From contig NC_050719.1 in the NCBI RefSeq assembly GCF_013402915.1, forward strand, positions 62,001 through 126,000: 64,000 bases of DNA. Reading direction: 5' to 3'. Below, piece after piece: positions 1-9,420 of the stretch (positions are counted from its first letter, which is position 1; the number at the start of each line of letters is the position of its first letter). The position numbers and the translations under genes were made by a program. The notes under the pieces are model-generated. The model saw only the letters and a list, made by a program, of their open reading frames with translations. It was not told the origin of the DNA and did no database searches. Origin of the DNA: Zygotorulaspora mrakii. Taxonomy: Eukaryota; Ascomycota; Saccharomycetes; Saccharomycetales; Saccharomycetaceae.

Positions 1-1032
1 GATCAAGAAGATGAGTGGACAGGTTTCGCTGAAAAAGTCGATGTGCAAGATCAAGACGAAGGAAACGTGCATACCTATGACGACGAAGATTCCGAACAGG
101 AATCGGATGGCGATGAAGCTATAACCAGTTTGATAAGCAAACTCAAGGGCAAGTCAGGCGACAGCAAACTAAGCAATAAAGCTAGAATGCTCTTCAATGA
201 TCCTATCTTTGAAAATGTTGAACCTGATTTATTAAAAGTAAGACCAAGCGCACCAGCGGCCTCAGACGAATCCAGTGTACCAGCCAAAAGAAAACATGTT
301 GATTTGGAAGAGAAAGAGGAGGAAAGCAGTGACGACGAAGATAACAGTTCAGATAGCTCTGATTTTGAACTTGTAGCGAATGAGGAATCCGAACAGGAGG
401 GATTCTCTTCGGATTATGACTCTGAAGAAGAAAAATCCCACATTAGTAAGCAAAAGCATTCGAAAGAGGTAGATATTGCAACTGTGGAGGCCATGACTCT
501 TGCGCATCAGTTAGCGTTAGGTCAAAAGACCAAACACGATTTGGTCGATGAAGGTTTTAATAGATACTCTTTCCGCGATTCTGAGAATTTACCTGCATGG
601 TTTACAGAAGAAGAAAGGAATCATTCGAAGATCAACAAGCCAATCACGAAGGAGGCTGCAATGGCTCTAAAGGAAAAGATGAAGACTTTAAATGCAAGAC
701 CTATCAAAAAGGTTGCTGAAGCAAAAGCCAGAAAAAAGATGCGTTCTTTGGCCCGTCTGGAAAAGATCAAAAAGAAAGCAGGATTAATTGTCGATGATAA
801 TGATAAATCAGAGAAGGATAAGTCCGAAGAGATTGCAAAATTGATGCGTAAAGTTACCAAAAAGCCGAAGACTAAGCCTAAAGTTACTCTTGTTTACGCA
901 AGTGGCAAAAATAAGGGATTGTCAGGTAGGCCCAAGGGTATAAAGGGTAAATATAAAATGGTGGACGGTGTCATGAAGAATGAACAGAGGGCATTGAGAA
1001 GGATAGCTAAAAAACACCACAAAAAGAAATAA
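1..1032 (+). CDS. SPB1: SPB1, rRNA 2'-O-methyltransferase, 3' part only
   Basis: The reading frame is open from base 1 and ends with TAA at 1030-1032, so this is the C-terminal ~343 residues of a gene whose start lies outside the window. The acidic stretches (ESSDDEDNSSDSSDFE) followed by the basic, lysine-rich tail ending KKHHKKK are those of the Spb1 C-terminal domain; the catalytic FtsJ-like methyltransferase domain would be upstream. Spb1 is a nucleolar enzyme that methylates the 25S rRNA A-loop and is needed for 60S subunit assembly. Synteny agrees: in S. cerevisiae SPB1 (YCL054W) lies beside PBN1, as here, tail to tail with 75 bp between stops. A GTG at 43 is inside the gene and is not a start. 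Confidence 0.93.
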   Translation, partial: DQEDEWTGFAEKVDVQDQDEGNVHTYDDEDSEQESDGDEAITSLISKLKGKSGDSKLSNKARMLFNDPIFENVEPDLLKVRPSAPAASDESSVPAKRKHVDLEEKEEESSDDEDNSSDSSDFELVANEESEQEGFSSDYDSEEEKSHISKQKHSKEVDIATVEAMTLAHQLALGQKTKHDLVDEGFNRYSFRDSENLPAWFTEEERNHSKINKPITKEAAMALKEKMKTLNARPIKKVAEAKARKKMRSLARLEKIKKKAGLIVDDNDKSEKDKSEEIAKLMRKVTKKPKTKPKVTLVYASGKNKGLSGRPKGIKGKYKMVDGVMKNEQRALRRIAKKHHKKK

Positions 1033-1107
1033 AAAGATCAAAGGCTTAATCATTGATCGTGTACATTACTAAATTACGGTTTATAAGTATTTTCTTAGTC
1101 TACAAAG

Positions 1108-2352
1108 TTAACGCTTAGTGAACACTCTTAAAAATAGGTATATCATAGAAAATATGATACACCCTAGTGTTGCAAAGCGTGTCGTGTTGTAGTGAGATGT
1201 ATCTACAACTGGAATATCTACACCAATAGATGTTGATCGCATATGATTGAAGACAGTGTCAGGAGTAAAAAATGCTTCATACCCTAAGCCTTTGGAATAA
1301 AACGGGTTTCTCACGACTTCTTCCGTGTTAGAGTCACAAGCTTTAAAAATCATTGCATTAAACGCGACTGACTTATAACTGGAATTAGGTGCCGGCGACA
1401 CATATCTTGAGTGCAAATTAATCTCGTTAATTTTTCCAGCTTCCAGAATAAATAAGGATTCTGATCCCCACGAATTATTCTGTAGTCTATATTCCGGTTG
1501 CTCTAAATCTTGTTGACCAAAGATAGATACAGGTCCCGACTGAAACCTATCGATAAATAAATCTACAGGTAGTTGTAAATAGGCAAAATAATCGCACTGG
1601 ATTTCACATGATGTATAGTTTTCCAAATTTATAACGAGATTCGGATGCAATCCCACAGGTTTCTCCAAATGGATCGACATTGGAGTTGTTGCAACAACGT
1701 GAGCTGGCATGTACATCAACATTGTCTTTTGACAGTTTTCAATGACGCCAACAGAATCCCAGGTGCATCGAAGACCACCTAGATTGATATCTTTATCGTC
1801 ATGAAAATCGACATAAAAAAGACCGACCTCCGATTGGTTGACATAGATTGGTTTAGTAAATTCAATAACCTTTTCATTCTCAATCGGGCACCATTCATTA
1901 ATTTCAAGGGTTTTATTAAGTATAGTAATATCATAATCACAATTTACTTCATCCCATTTGATGAACGAGGTATCGTACTCGCTCGGCAGCCAATCTGCCA
2001 TTTGAGTAAAGCTCTCTTTGTGGACAGATTGATAAACAGGATTTTCGACCATACGTAAGCACTCATGCTTTTCAGTAGCATTTGTATAAATATTCAAACC
2101 GGGGCATAACACCGGTTCGATAGCCACTGATGACTCAGAATCTCCTCTTACTCGCTCGGGTGCTCTCCATGTAATACGGGTCGAACTCCTGCTCGCTCCA
2201 TTATCTAAAGCCTCAGTATTCCATGCCCATCTATTTTGGGCAATTACACCGGCATCTCCGCGTATTTCAATATGTGTGTCGTTGTAGGTTAAATGACTCC
2301 CAACATCTTCAGCATTCGGAAATAACACTGTATGACGACTGATGAGACGCAT
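1108..2352 (-). CDS. PBN1: PBN1, GPI-mannosyltransferase I regulatory subunit (PIG-X family)
   Basis: 414 residues, close to the ~416 of S. cerevisiae Pbn1; ATG at 2350-2352, TAA at 1108-1110. Pbn1 is an essential ER membrane glycoprotein that works with Gpi14 to add the first mannose to GPI precursors and also acts in ER protein processing. Visible here are several NxS/T glycosylation sites in the lumenal part and a single C-terminal hydrophobic segment (about residues 392-410) followed by a short basic tail RVFTKR, the expected type-I-like anchor. No cleaved signal peptide is obvious at the N terminus, as in the S. cerevisiae protein. It is convergent with SPB1 and divergent from LRE1, matching YCL052C. 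Identification rests on synteny, length and topology more than on a catalytic motif. Confidence 0.88.
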   Translation of the reverse strand: MRLISRHTVLFPNAEDVGSHLTYNDTHIEIRGDAGVIAQNRWAWNTEALDNGASRSSTRITWRAPERVRGDSESSVAIEPVLCPGLNIYTNATEKHECLRMVENPVYQSVHKESFTQMADWLPSEYDTSFIKWDEVNCDYDITILNKTLEINEWCPIENEKVIEFTKPIYVNQSEVGLFYVDFHDDKDINLGGLRCTWDSVGVIENCQKTMLMYMPAHVVATTPMSIHLEKPVGLHPNLVINLENYTSCEIQCDYFAYLQLPVDLFIDRFQSGPVSIFGQQDLEQPEYRLQNNSWGSESLFILEAGKINEINLHSRYVSPAPNSSYKSVAFNAMIFKACDSNTEEVVRNPFYSKGLGYEAFFTPDTVFNHMRSTSIGVDIPVVDTSHYNTTRFATLGCIIFSMIYLFLRVFTKR

Positions 2353-2882
2353 CAGTTCATTCGTATTAAAAATTCAAATTCTATGTTCCAGAGAGTTCTA
2401 TTATGTGTACAATTATCTCAGAAGCTTCGCGCAAATGAATTGATATTTCGAGCTATTAACGGGCTTACTTCTTTAGAAGCCTTACCTTTTGAAAGGCCAG
2501 TTTTCCTTAAAAAATATCTTAATAAAATTTGAAGGAAAGAAAATGATACGGCCTTCCAACATTAATGAAACGTGAGAGAGAACGCGCAGAAAAATAAAAA
2601 GGTATCCCAGTAGGAACATCGTGCTTTACCATTGCAGGTTGCAAGCCAGAAGTTCCGTTGTACCTTTGCTGTCTCCTTCTCTGTCATACCAGGTGGATAC
2701 CTGCTGATTATAGTTGAAAGTCCCTAAGCTTTATACTCACTTCGAAAGTTATTACAATCTTGGTCGGGAACCAGTTAGTAATCATTTTGAAGCTGCTTAA
2801 GCACAGGTACTCCTTCTCAACTATATTCGCTCGCTATTCCTCTTCATCAGGGCTTGCTTTGTATTAAAGCAAAGTTCAAGAT
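2353..2882. other. Intergenic, divergent promoter of PBN1 and LRE1
   Basis: About 530 bp between divergent starts. A short open frame at 2332-2532 overlaps the PBN1 start and looks like chance. I see no recognisable RNA gene or repeat here. Confidence 0.6.
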
Positions 2883-4457
2883 ATGACTGATACGCAGCAT
2901 CTGCTTGTGGCGGATGCTCTTCCTATAGAAAACAGCACCACTCCATCTAAAAAAGGACATCGCCACAAAAGATCTTTTGCGATATCGGGAGATTTCGATT
3001 TCTTGAAGCAGCCTGGCACTGTACCTCCGATGATTTGTTCTTCTCCCGGGTCTGCCACTACGAATTCATATACCCATAATATACAAACAGGGCAGCGCCA
3101 AGAAGATAATTACTCATGCCCATCGGAGGCCATGCCCCGATCTCCATTTAAGCTGTCTAATCAAGCCTCAAATTTAAGTCCACGATTTTTCATTAGTGAG
3201 GAACCAAAGTTCTCGTCCCCATTTCGTGGCGTTCCGGATGCAATCATCAATCTAGATGATGCATTGAAGGCAAAACCAAGATCCTTCAAGAATCATAAAC
3301 GTTCGGAGTCGGCCCCTCCGGATCTTGCCATCCTTCTTAACTCTAAGAATTCTACGAGTGGAACGGTTATGATTGAGGAAGAAGATGACGAATCGCCCAC
3401 TAATTCAGACAGTAGTGGTAGCTCAAATACTGAAAAAGACACGGTTTTCCCAAGTCTAATCTCTCCACTTCGGCCGCAATCTCCAACTCCCAATCCTCAC
3501 AACTATGATATGAATGGTTCGCCGGTTCAATCGAAAAATACGGGCTATACTTCTAACAGCAGCAAAGTAAATACTTTGAAAATAAACGGGCAAAAGCAAA
3601 GGTATCATTATTACACCAAGAAATTATCCATAAATGCTATCTCTAATGTAGAGCCTCAGTCCCTGAAGGAGAAGGGCTCTTTTGGTTCGCTGTCGTCCGG
3701 AGTGAATAGGACGCCTTTATCAACTGCCTGCACGCCGTTGATGCAGATATCGACACCTTCTACTCCTGTTTCATTAAATAACAATAATGCAATCTTTAAC
3801 GCATACAAATACGAAGGATTTGAGAAGGGACCCATAAGTCCGGTAAGAGTCCATCGATCTTCAGTTTACAATAATCGAAATATGACTCAACAAAACCACA
3901 ACAACAACAGTAAAAAAAACACAAATGCAACCTTCAAATATGAAAGTATAAGCTATGATATACCACAAGAACCGAACAAATGCGACTCAGTTTCTTCAAG
4001 AGATGATAAAACGCTCATGAAAAAGGATATAATTTTCCAGGATGATGGCGATGTCACGGGCTCTATAAAGCAGGATGATGCCAAGTTAGAGCTGTCCCCT
4101 TACGAAGAACAAAGAAATGAAAATGTTCTTTCGAAAGAAATTCTCTTTGGCGAACCTGGGGATGCTGTTGACCTTTCCACATTGCCTTCATCAAGAAGAA
4201 GCTCTAACGAGAATAGAGAACCTTTATCAAAACAAGAAATGGCACCAATAATGCAGGTCACTAGTTTTGTTAAAGAGTCTCGTTCGCGTGGTTTCGAAGC
4301 CTCTCAGGATTCAAGAAGCGTTAGTGATAGTATACTTTTGACGGGAGGTAGGCCTCACAGGCATAAGAAAACTGTAAAATCCAAATTGAACAACTTTTTC
4401 GCTAATTTTTTCAGCAAGAGTAGTAATGAAAGTAACTTGAGTGAGAAAAAGCCATAA
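2883..4457 (+). CDS. LRE1: LRE1/HLR1-type cell-wall and PKA-pathway regulator
   Basis: 524 residues, ATG at 2883, TAA at 4455-4457. The protein is almost entirely low-complexity, rich in Ser, Asn and Pro, with no globular domain I can name; S. cerevisiae Lre1 (583 aa) is similar. Lre1 and its duplicate Hlr1 affect cell-wall composition and laminarinase resistance, and Lre1 is reported to inhibit the NDR kinase Cbk1. A sequence fitting the HxRxxS Cbk1 phosphorylation pattern, HKRSES, sits at residues 138-143, and further basic-Ser sites occur near residues 26-31 (HRHKRS) and near the C terminus. S. cerevisiae has LRE1 next to PBN1 on III and HLR1 near QCR7 on IV. The single gene here touches both neighbours and represents the unduplicated ancestor. 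Confidence 0.85.
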   Translation: MTDTQHLLVADALPIENSTTPSKKGHRHKRSFAISGDFDFLKQPGTVPPMICSSPGSATTNSYTHNIQTGQRQEDNYSCPSEAMPRSPFKLSNQASNLSPRFFISEEPKFSSPFRGVPDAIINLDDALKAKPRSFKNHKRSESAPPDLAILLNSKNSTSGTVMIEEEDDESPTNSDSSGSSNTEKDTVFPSLISPLRPQSPTPNPHNYDMNGSPVQSKNTGYTSNSSKVNTLKINGQKQRYHYYTKKLSINAISNVEPQSLKEKGSFGSLSSGVNRTPLSTACTPLMQISTPSTPVSLNNNNAIFNAYKYEGFEKGPISPVRVHRSSVYNNRNMTQQNHNNNSKKNTNATFKYESISYDIPQEPNKCDSVSSRDDKTLMKKDIIFQDDGDVTGSIKQDDAKLELSPYEEQRNENVLSKEILFGEPGDAVDLSTLPSSRRSSNENREPLSKQEMAPIMQVTSFVKESRSRGFEASQDSRSVSDSILLTGGRPHRHKKTVKSKLNNFFANFFSKSSNESNLSEKKP

Positions 4458-4869
4458 ACATTGTTTTTAAACTGTTAAGATCTGATACCAAATGACATAC
4501 ATGAACCATGAATACCCAACTATCTGATTAATATTTTTTCCTGTAGTGATTGAGACTTTTAATAATATATACTTCAAACTTAATGTAATAATACTTATGT
4601 ATATATAATGTTAAAACATTTCCATGCCTACTGGCGCTATATTTTGGAGTTCTACTGCCCATGCCCACTGACAGCCTACTCTCAGCTTTGTAAATAAAAT
4701 ACGGATTTAATTACTTAACAAAACATAAGCACTAACCTATATGTATATAAAAGATGTCGTTTGGAATAAATAAATTAATAGGGGAGGGGAGCTCGAATAC
4801 TTTAAGTCGTATATATGATGCCTTGGTTGCTTGTGTATTTTAGTTATGAGGAACTGTGCAAAATTCTTC
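4458..4869. other. Intergenic, convergent 3' ends of LRE1 and QCR7
   Basis: About 410 bp of AT-rich sequence between two stop codons, with many TATA/ATATA runs typical of yeast 3'-end signals. No gene or repeat recognised; the short open frames here run antisense into QCR7. Confidence 0.6.
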
Positions 4870-5253
4870 CTATTTGGCAACTTCCAAATTGTCCAACTCT
4901 TCCTTTTCTTTCGCAGCTGCCTCAGCTTCCAAAATGTATGGCAACAAATAAGGCACATCATCTTCTGGTTTTATCCATTCATTCTTTGGTAGCAAATGGT
5001 GCGTCAACTCACATTGATGAGCTCTAATAATTCTAAAATTTCTGGCATATGATTCGTCTGCTGGTAGCCTTCTCAAAGCAGTTTGTGCGATTGGATTCTC
5101 CTCCATAAGTAGATCGTCAAATCTTAAACCTAATTTCCTGTAGCCACCAAACTTGACAAACTGTTGAGCCACTGGAACAATTATCTTGGATAATGCTGCA
5201 TGATTTAGAATGTAATCACCCACTTTGACAATGGAAGTTAAGGACTGTGGCAT
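4870..5253 (-). CDS. QCR7: QCR7, subunit 7 of mitochondrial cytochrome bc1 complex
   Basis: 127 residues, the usual length of this family (UQCRB/14 kDa subunit); ATG at 5251-5253, TAG at 4870-4872. Conserved landmarks include the segment [16 protein letters not shown] (residues ~35-50) and [19 protein letters not shown] (~85-103), followed by an alpha-helical charged tail. Qcr7 is a matrix-facing, nuclear-encoded subunit required for assembly of complex III around cytochrome b; there is no cleavable presequence in this family. A Hap2/3/4/5-type site lies upstream (5475-5482), in line with respiratory regulation. Order QCR7-APA-CAB1-KRE28 matches YDR529-532 of S. cerevisiae. Confidence 0.95.
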   Translation of the reverse strand: MPQSLTSIVKVGDYILNHAALSKIIVPVAQQFVKFGGYRKLGLRFDDLLMEENPIAQTALRRLPADESYARNFRIIRAHQCELTHHLLPKNEWIKPEDDVPYLLPYILEAEAAAKEKEELDNLEVAK

Positions 5254-5474
5254 CGTCTCTTGTTATGTAAAATACGAATAGAATAACTATTAGTGTATTG
5301 CTGTGCTAAATATGTCAGGGAATGCCTCTTATATCAGAAGTATTGAGTGTATTCAGTTCTCTTTTTCATTACTTTCTCCCATGATAGCTAAAATCATCTA
5401 TGCGATACGCCCGAAAATCCAAATGCCAAAACCCACTGGGGACGCGAGCTTACAAAATGAAAATTTTAACGTTT

Positions 5475-5482
5475 TGATTGGT
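5475..5482 (-). promoter_or_regulatory. Hap2/3/4/5 (CCAAT) site upstream of QCR7
   Basis: TGATTGGT fits the HAP consensus TNATTGGT (CCAAT on the minus strand). It is ~220 bp upstream of the QCR7 ATG, a common distance for respiratory genes. It is a single short motif, so it could be chance. It also lies ~90 bp downstream of the APA stop, where it would have no other obvious use. Confidence 0.45.
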
Positions 5483-5570
5483 TCTGTATCACATGACGAC
5501 TAGTATACATGTATAAAACTATAGTGTCAATGACTATCAATGGACTATATAAGGACTGTAACAATACAAT

Positions 5571-6527
5571 CTAGTAATTGTACTCGTTTGATTTGACACC
5601 TGCTGTGTTGGGGAAGCCACATTCCAATAGCGCCGTGTTTATAATATTCGAATCTTCCTGGATCTTATTGTAGATATCTTCTTTTTTGACAAGGATAAGA
5701 CCAGCGAAACCCGTGGCGTTGAATCCAATGTCAATTGAGCTCGCCTTTGTACTGGAACGTGGGACGACACATATCCAATTCTTAGTCAATAGGAAATTGT
5801 AGCCCATGTTGTTCTGCAGTGCGGGTCTCTCGCCGAGCCAATCCTGGAAAAACGTGAGGGCTCTTTGGAGCAGAGAGACGTAAGACATTGTCAAAAGCTC
5901 CTCATCTACCTCTTCCTTGGACTCCGGTAAGGGCAAGACAAAGTGAGCAAATGATACTTTGTTATCCTGCAATGGCTCGGTCTTGAAATTAGGCAAAAAA
6001 TGGGACTTACCAGCACACAATTTGTCCTGCAAAGTCAAAAAATTTTGAGGTAATCTCAAGATTTGTAAATGTTTGTGGTCCTGCGAAGAACCGCTTGATG
6101 GGCCACAGTTATAGAATGCCATATGTCTAACATTTTCATCCTCGTCATCCAATCTGTCCAAGATTCTGTAAGCCGTCATAAGATCAATTGGACTCAGTGG
6201 GCTCTGTTGCTGTTTGACCTCCTTGGTGACGAGTAACGTGTGTTCCGCTACAACAGGGAACTTGTTCAACAGTAGCCTGTACTCCCCGTCAGCGACATCC
6301 TCCAGGACAGTAAGCTCAGGCTCTGGCTGACCAAAGGGGTTCCGTTCAGGGTCATCACCACGCTCAGGCTTATCCAGCAAACTGGGCGCATAACTTAAAA
6401 CATATGGCATACCACTTACAGTATCCTTCACTTTCTTTGTCGAAGACTGGGTAAATTTAACATGACCGTTATCCACAGCAGTGGCATATTTATCAGCAAT
6501 CCTTTGCGATAGATCCTTGGGTAACAT
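5571..6527 (-). CDS. APA1: Ap4A phosphorylase (APA1/APA2)
   Basis: 318 residues versus 321-325 for the S. cerevisiae enzymes; ATG at 6525-6527, TAG at 5571-5573. The enzyme cleaves diadenosine tetraphosphate with phosphate to ADP and ATP (diadenosine 5',5'''-P1,P4-tetraphosphate phosphorylase), in the cytosol and nucleus. The HIT/GalT-superfamily active site HKHLQ is at residues 151-155, preceded by the conserved NCGPSSGSSQDH. The C-terminal segment NMGYNFLLTKNW also fits the family. It is divergent from CAB1 and in tandem with QCR7 (APA2 side), while also lying where APA1 sits on chromosome III. It is therefore the pre-duplication gene, and the symbol APA1 is a choice between two equal co-orthologues. 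Confidence 0.95.
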   Translation of the reverse strand: MLPKDLSQRIADKYATAVDNGHVKFTQSSTKKVKDTVSGMPYVLSYAPSLLDKPERGDDPERNPFGQPEPELTVLEDVADGEYRLLLNKFPVVAEHTLLVTKEVKQQQSPLSPIDLMTAYRILDRLDDEDENVRHMAFYNCGPSSGSSQDHKHLQILRLPQNFLTLQDKLCAGKSHFLPNFKTEPLQDNKVSFAHFVLPLPESKEEVDEELLTMSYVSLLQRALTFFQDWLGERPALQNNMGYNFLLTKNWICVVPRSSTKASSIDIGFNATGFAGLILVKKEDIYNKIQEDSNIINTALLECGFPNTAGVKSNEYNY

Positions 6528-7130
6528 TTTCTAACTTTTGCAAATAACAACTTCTTGCCATTCTCGATGAACTACAGTATCACTGACTGCTAATTCCTCT
6601 TCTTATGTACATGATTCCTCGAGTTTCTTCGAAAGTTGGGCCTCGCGGTGTGAGAATTTCACCAGGTGATGCCAGAACTACATGGACGACAGAGGAAGCT
6701 CTGGCATTTACAAACAAGAAAGAACAGGTTGAAAGCCACGCAAAAACAATTCAAACTGCATTTATGTGCCGAATATTTTCTCTTGTGTCGTAGTACTGAT
6801 GGAAACTGTCCAAATCGCCTGTTGATCGTTAGACAATGCGTTATATGTGGGCTCGTAAAGAAACAATCGGACTGTGATAGCAGAATTTTTCACTGACGAC
6901 GAAGCGCAGCTCGCGTTAAAGTTTATTTGTCAGTTGCCCGCCGCCTTTAGTTTATGTTGAAATGGTTGAAAAAAGGATGACTGTATCAAGTCAAAGTTGA
7001 ATCCTGGTAGTATTGGGTTGGTGAAGTTAATCAATCAATTGCCACTCATTGCTTGAAGTCTAGCAGCTATTAGTAGTTGGCGGATGTTTAGTGGGATTAC
7101 CTCGGAGTACAATTGAGCTGAGCAATTCCA
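6528..7130. other. Intergenic, divergent promoter of APA1 and CAB1
   Basis: About 600 bp between divergent starts. Two overlapping short open frames (6605-6896) have no recognisable protein features. I see no convincing motif cluster. Confidence 0.6.
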
Positions 7131-8222
7131 ATGACGGACCAAAGAGCAAAAGAAATTCACTATCCGTGCAACTACTCAGATGGCAATTTTAACATTGCAA
7201 TTGATATTGGTGGTAGTTTAGCTAAAGTTGTGTTTTCGCCCTATGGAAGCGAGCGATTGATGTTTCATACTATTGAGACGGAACACATTGATAAATTTAT
7301 ACGATTGTTGCATTCTATAGTGGAAAATTACCACAGTGGTGAGTACAGTACTACAAGAATACTCGCTACTGGTGGCGGAGCATATAAGTTTCATGAACTT
7401 TTACAGGAGGAATTTTCTGCAATCAACGCGATAGTACGCCTTGACGAGATGGAATGTCTCATCAAAGGATTAGACGCTTTCATACATGAAGTGCCCGATG
7501 AAGTGTTTACATACAATGATCAGGACGGCGCCAAGAATGTGACACTGCCTAGAGATGCCACAGACCCTGCAAGTATTTATCCCTATTTGCTTGTCAATAT
7601 AGGCTCTGGCGTTTCAATCTTGAAAGTTGACGAACCGGGGCAGTTCAAAAGAGTTGGCGGATCCTCACTTGGCGGTGGAACTCTGTGGGGGCTATTGAGC
7701 TTGATAACAGGTGCACAGACATATGACCAGATGTTAGATTGGGCCCATGTAGGCGACAACACTAACGTTGACATGCTGGTTGGAGATATCTACGGTACAG
7801 ATTATAATAAGATAGGACTGAAATCTTCAAATATAGCAAGCTCCTTTGGAAAGGTATTTCAGAAGAGAAGAAATTCAGTTACTAGTAATAGGCCTCGTTC
7901 ATCTTCCACAGCTTCTAATAATATAGCATTAACCACATCACAGACTGACATTGCATTACGAAATAAGAAATTTAAGAACCCTGATGTTTGTAAAAGTTTA
8001 CTGTTTGCCATTTCAAATAACATTGGACAAATTGCCTATTTGCAAGCAAAGATTCATAATGTGCAAAATATTTATTTTGGCGGTTCCTACATTAGAGGGC
8101 ATCTTACAACGATGAATACACTAAGCTTTGCAATCGATTTTTGGTCCCAAGGCAATAAGCAGGCTTTTTTTCTCAAACATGAAGGCTATCTTGGTGCCAT
8201 GGGAGCATTTTTAAGTGCTTGA
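7131..8222 (+). CDS. CAB1: CAB1, pantothenate kinase
   Basis: 363 residues (S. cerevisiae Cab1 367); ATG at 7131, TGA at 8220-8222. The enzyme phosphorylates pantothenate with ATP, the first and rate-controlling step of coenzyme A synthesis, and is essential in yeast. It has the eukaryotic PanK actin-like fold signatures. The phosphate-binding loop AIDIGGSLAKVVF is at residues ~23-35. ATGGGAYKF comes at ~80-88, NIGSGVSILKV in the middle, and GGSSLGGGTLWGLL just after it. The region around residues 235-275 is Ser/Asn-rich and looks like a loop insertion. Neighbours APA1 and KRE28 are as in YDR530-532. Confidence 0.96.
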   Translation: MTDQRAKEIHYPCNYSDGNFNIAIDIGGSLAKVVFSPYGSERLMFHTIETEHIDKFIRLLHSIVENYHSGEYSTTRILATGGGAYKFHELLQEEFSAINAIVRLDEMECLIKGLDAFIHEVPDEVFTYNDQDGAKNVTLPRDATDPASIYPYLLVNIGSGVSILKVDEPGQFKRVGGSSLGGGTLWGLLSLITGAQTYDQMLDWAHVGDNTNVDMLVGDIYGTDYNKIGLKSSNIASSFGKVFQKRRNSVTSNRPRSSSTASNNIALTTSQTDIALRNKKFKNPDVCKSLLFAISNNIGQIAYLQAKIHNVQNIYFGGSYIRGHLTTMNTLSFAIDFWSQGNKQAFFLKHEGYLGAMGAFLSA

Positions 8223-8313
8223 TTTTGCCTTTACCTTTACATTTACAGCTACAAATTTGCTATAAAACCTTCACATTTTCTGTCCCGATTTCCCAATGAA
8301 TCTGATCCTCTTC

Positions 8314-9420
8314 TCATTTAAGATTATTTATAATATGCACCATAACATTAAAAATATCTTTAGCTCCCAAATGATCTTTCTTGAGTTTGTTTTCTATATT
8401 TTTATCATTTCTCATTATGTCTTCTTCCTTCCTGTAGACTTTCATATCTTCTATAAGAGAGAAATCATCCAAAGTTATTACGACAGTAAAAATTGCTGAA
8501 ACATCGAACTGAAACTTTCTGGTTTGTGGATAAACTTCAAGATTTTGCCACCCTTTAGCTGGTAGAAATTTAGCTTCCCATATCTTAATTAGGCTTTCAA
8601 GAGTTGATCCTAGTTCGACCAGCCGTGGATCCGTATCAGAGATAGAGGAATTTGACCTCTTCATGTTCCCAATAAAATCATAAGTTTTCTTTACTTTTTC
8701 CCATTCACTCAATTGATCATTTAAAATATTATATTCCCCCTGTGTTTTCTTTAATTGTCCCCATTGATGATAAGTCTCCATAAGCGGATCATGGTCGCTG
8801 TTCTCTCGTCTATCGTTTCTTATTTTATATTCTTCTCTCAATTTTTCTAGTTCTTCCATCATTTGATCACAGCTGTCCAGCACTTCTGTAGTCTCCAAGA
8901 GGATTTCGTTCACCTTATCTTCCGTCTTTGCCAAGTTGTCTCCCGCCACTGCTATTTTCAGTTTTGTCTCTTCAATTTTTACATGGTGCTTCCTTAGCTC
9001 GGTATCCTTTAGATTACTCACTTCCTCTTCTAGTTTCACATATTTGTCATCATGTATGGAGTCAAGATGTAATAATTCTGATGACGATATGGTATATCTT
9101 AAAAAAAAATCAAGAGTCTCCTGCTCCAAATAAGTAACTCTTAACAAATCTACCAGCTGGTTGAATGCATCAATTTTTTTATCGATTTCTCCGAAATCAA
9201 CGATTTGTCGTTCGATCTGAGATAGATTTTCATCACTATTATCCAATATTCTAATCAATTCGCTTTCACGGCTCATAGTTACCACACTCTGAGTTATCTC
9301 GTTCACTGCGTCCGAGAATCTACGCTCTTGCGCTATTAGTACTTCATCACTAACTTTTGCTATTTCATTTTCCAAATTGCCGATTTCTGTTTTATAATCA
9401 TGGAGACTTTCGAATGACAT
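8314..9420 (-). CDS. KRE28: KRE28, kinetochore Spc105-binding subunit
   Basis: I chose the ATG at 9418-9420 (368 residues) because its N terminus MSFESLHDYKTEIG aligns with the start I recall for S. cerevisiae Kre28 (385 aa). An upstream in-frame ATG at 9493-9495 would add 25 mostly hydrophobic residues not expected in this protein. Stop TAA at 8314-8316. Kre28 pairs with Spc105 (KNL1) in the outer kinetochore, as the fungal counterpart of Zwint. The sequence is dominated by heptad-like coiled-coil segments (~5-40, 130-260), with the short conserved patch LLRVTYLEQETLDFFLRYT. A more globular C-terminal third follows. It is convergent with CAB1, with 91 bp between stops. Confidence 0.9.
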   Translation of the reverse strand: MSFESLHDYKTEIGNLENEIAKVSDEVLIAQERRFSDAVNEITQSVVTMSRESELIRILDNSDENLSQIERQIVDFGEIDKKIDAFNQLVDLLRVTYLEQETLDFFLRYTISSSELLHLDSIHDDKYVKLEEEVSNLKDTELRKHHVKIEETKLKIAVAGDNLAKTEDKVNEILLETTEVLDSCDQMMEELEKLREEYKIRNDRRENSDHDPLMETYHQWGQLKKTQGEYNILNDQLSEWEKVKKTYDFIGNMKRSNSSISDTDPRLVELGSTLESLIKIWEAKFLPAKGWQNLEVYPQTRKFQFDVSAIFTVVITLDDFSLIEDMKVYRKEEDIMRNDKNIENKLKKDHLGAKDIFNVMVHIINNLK

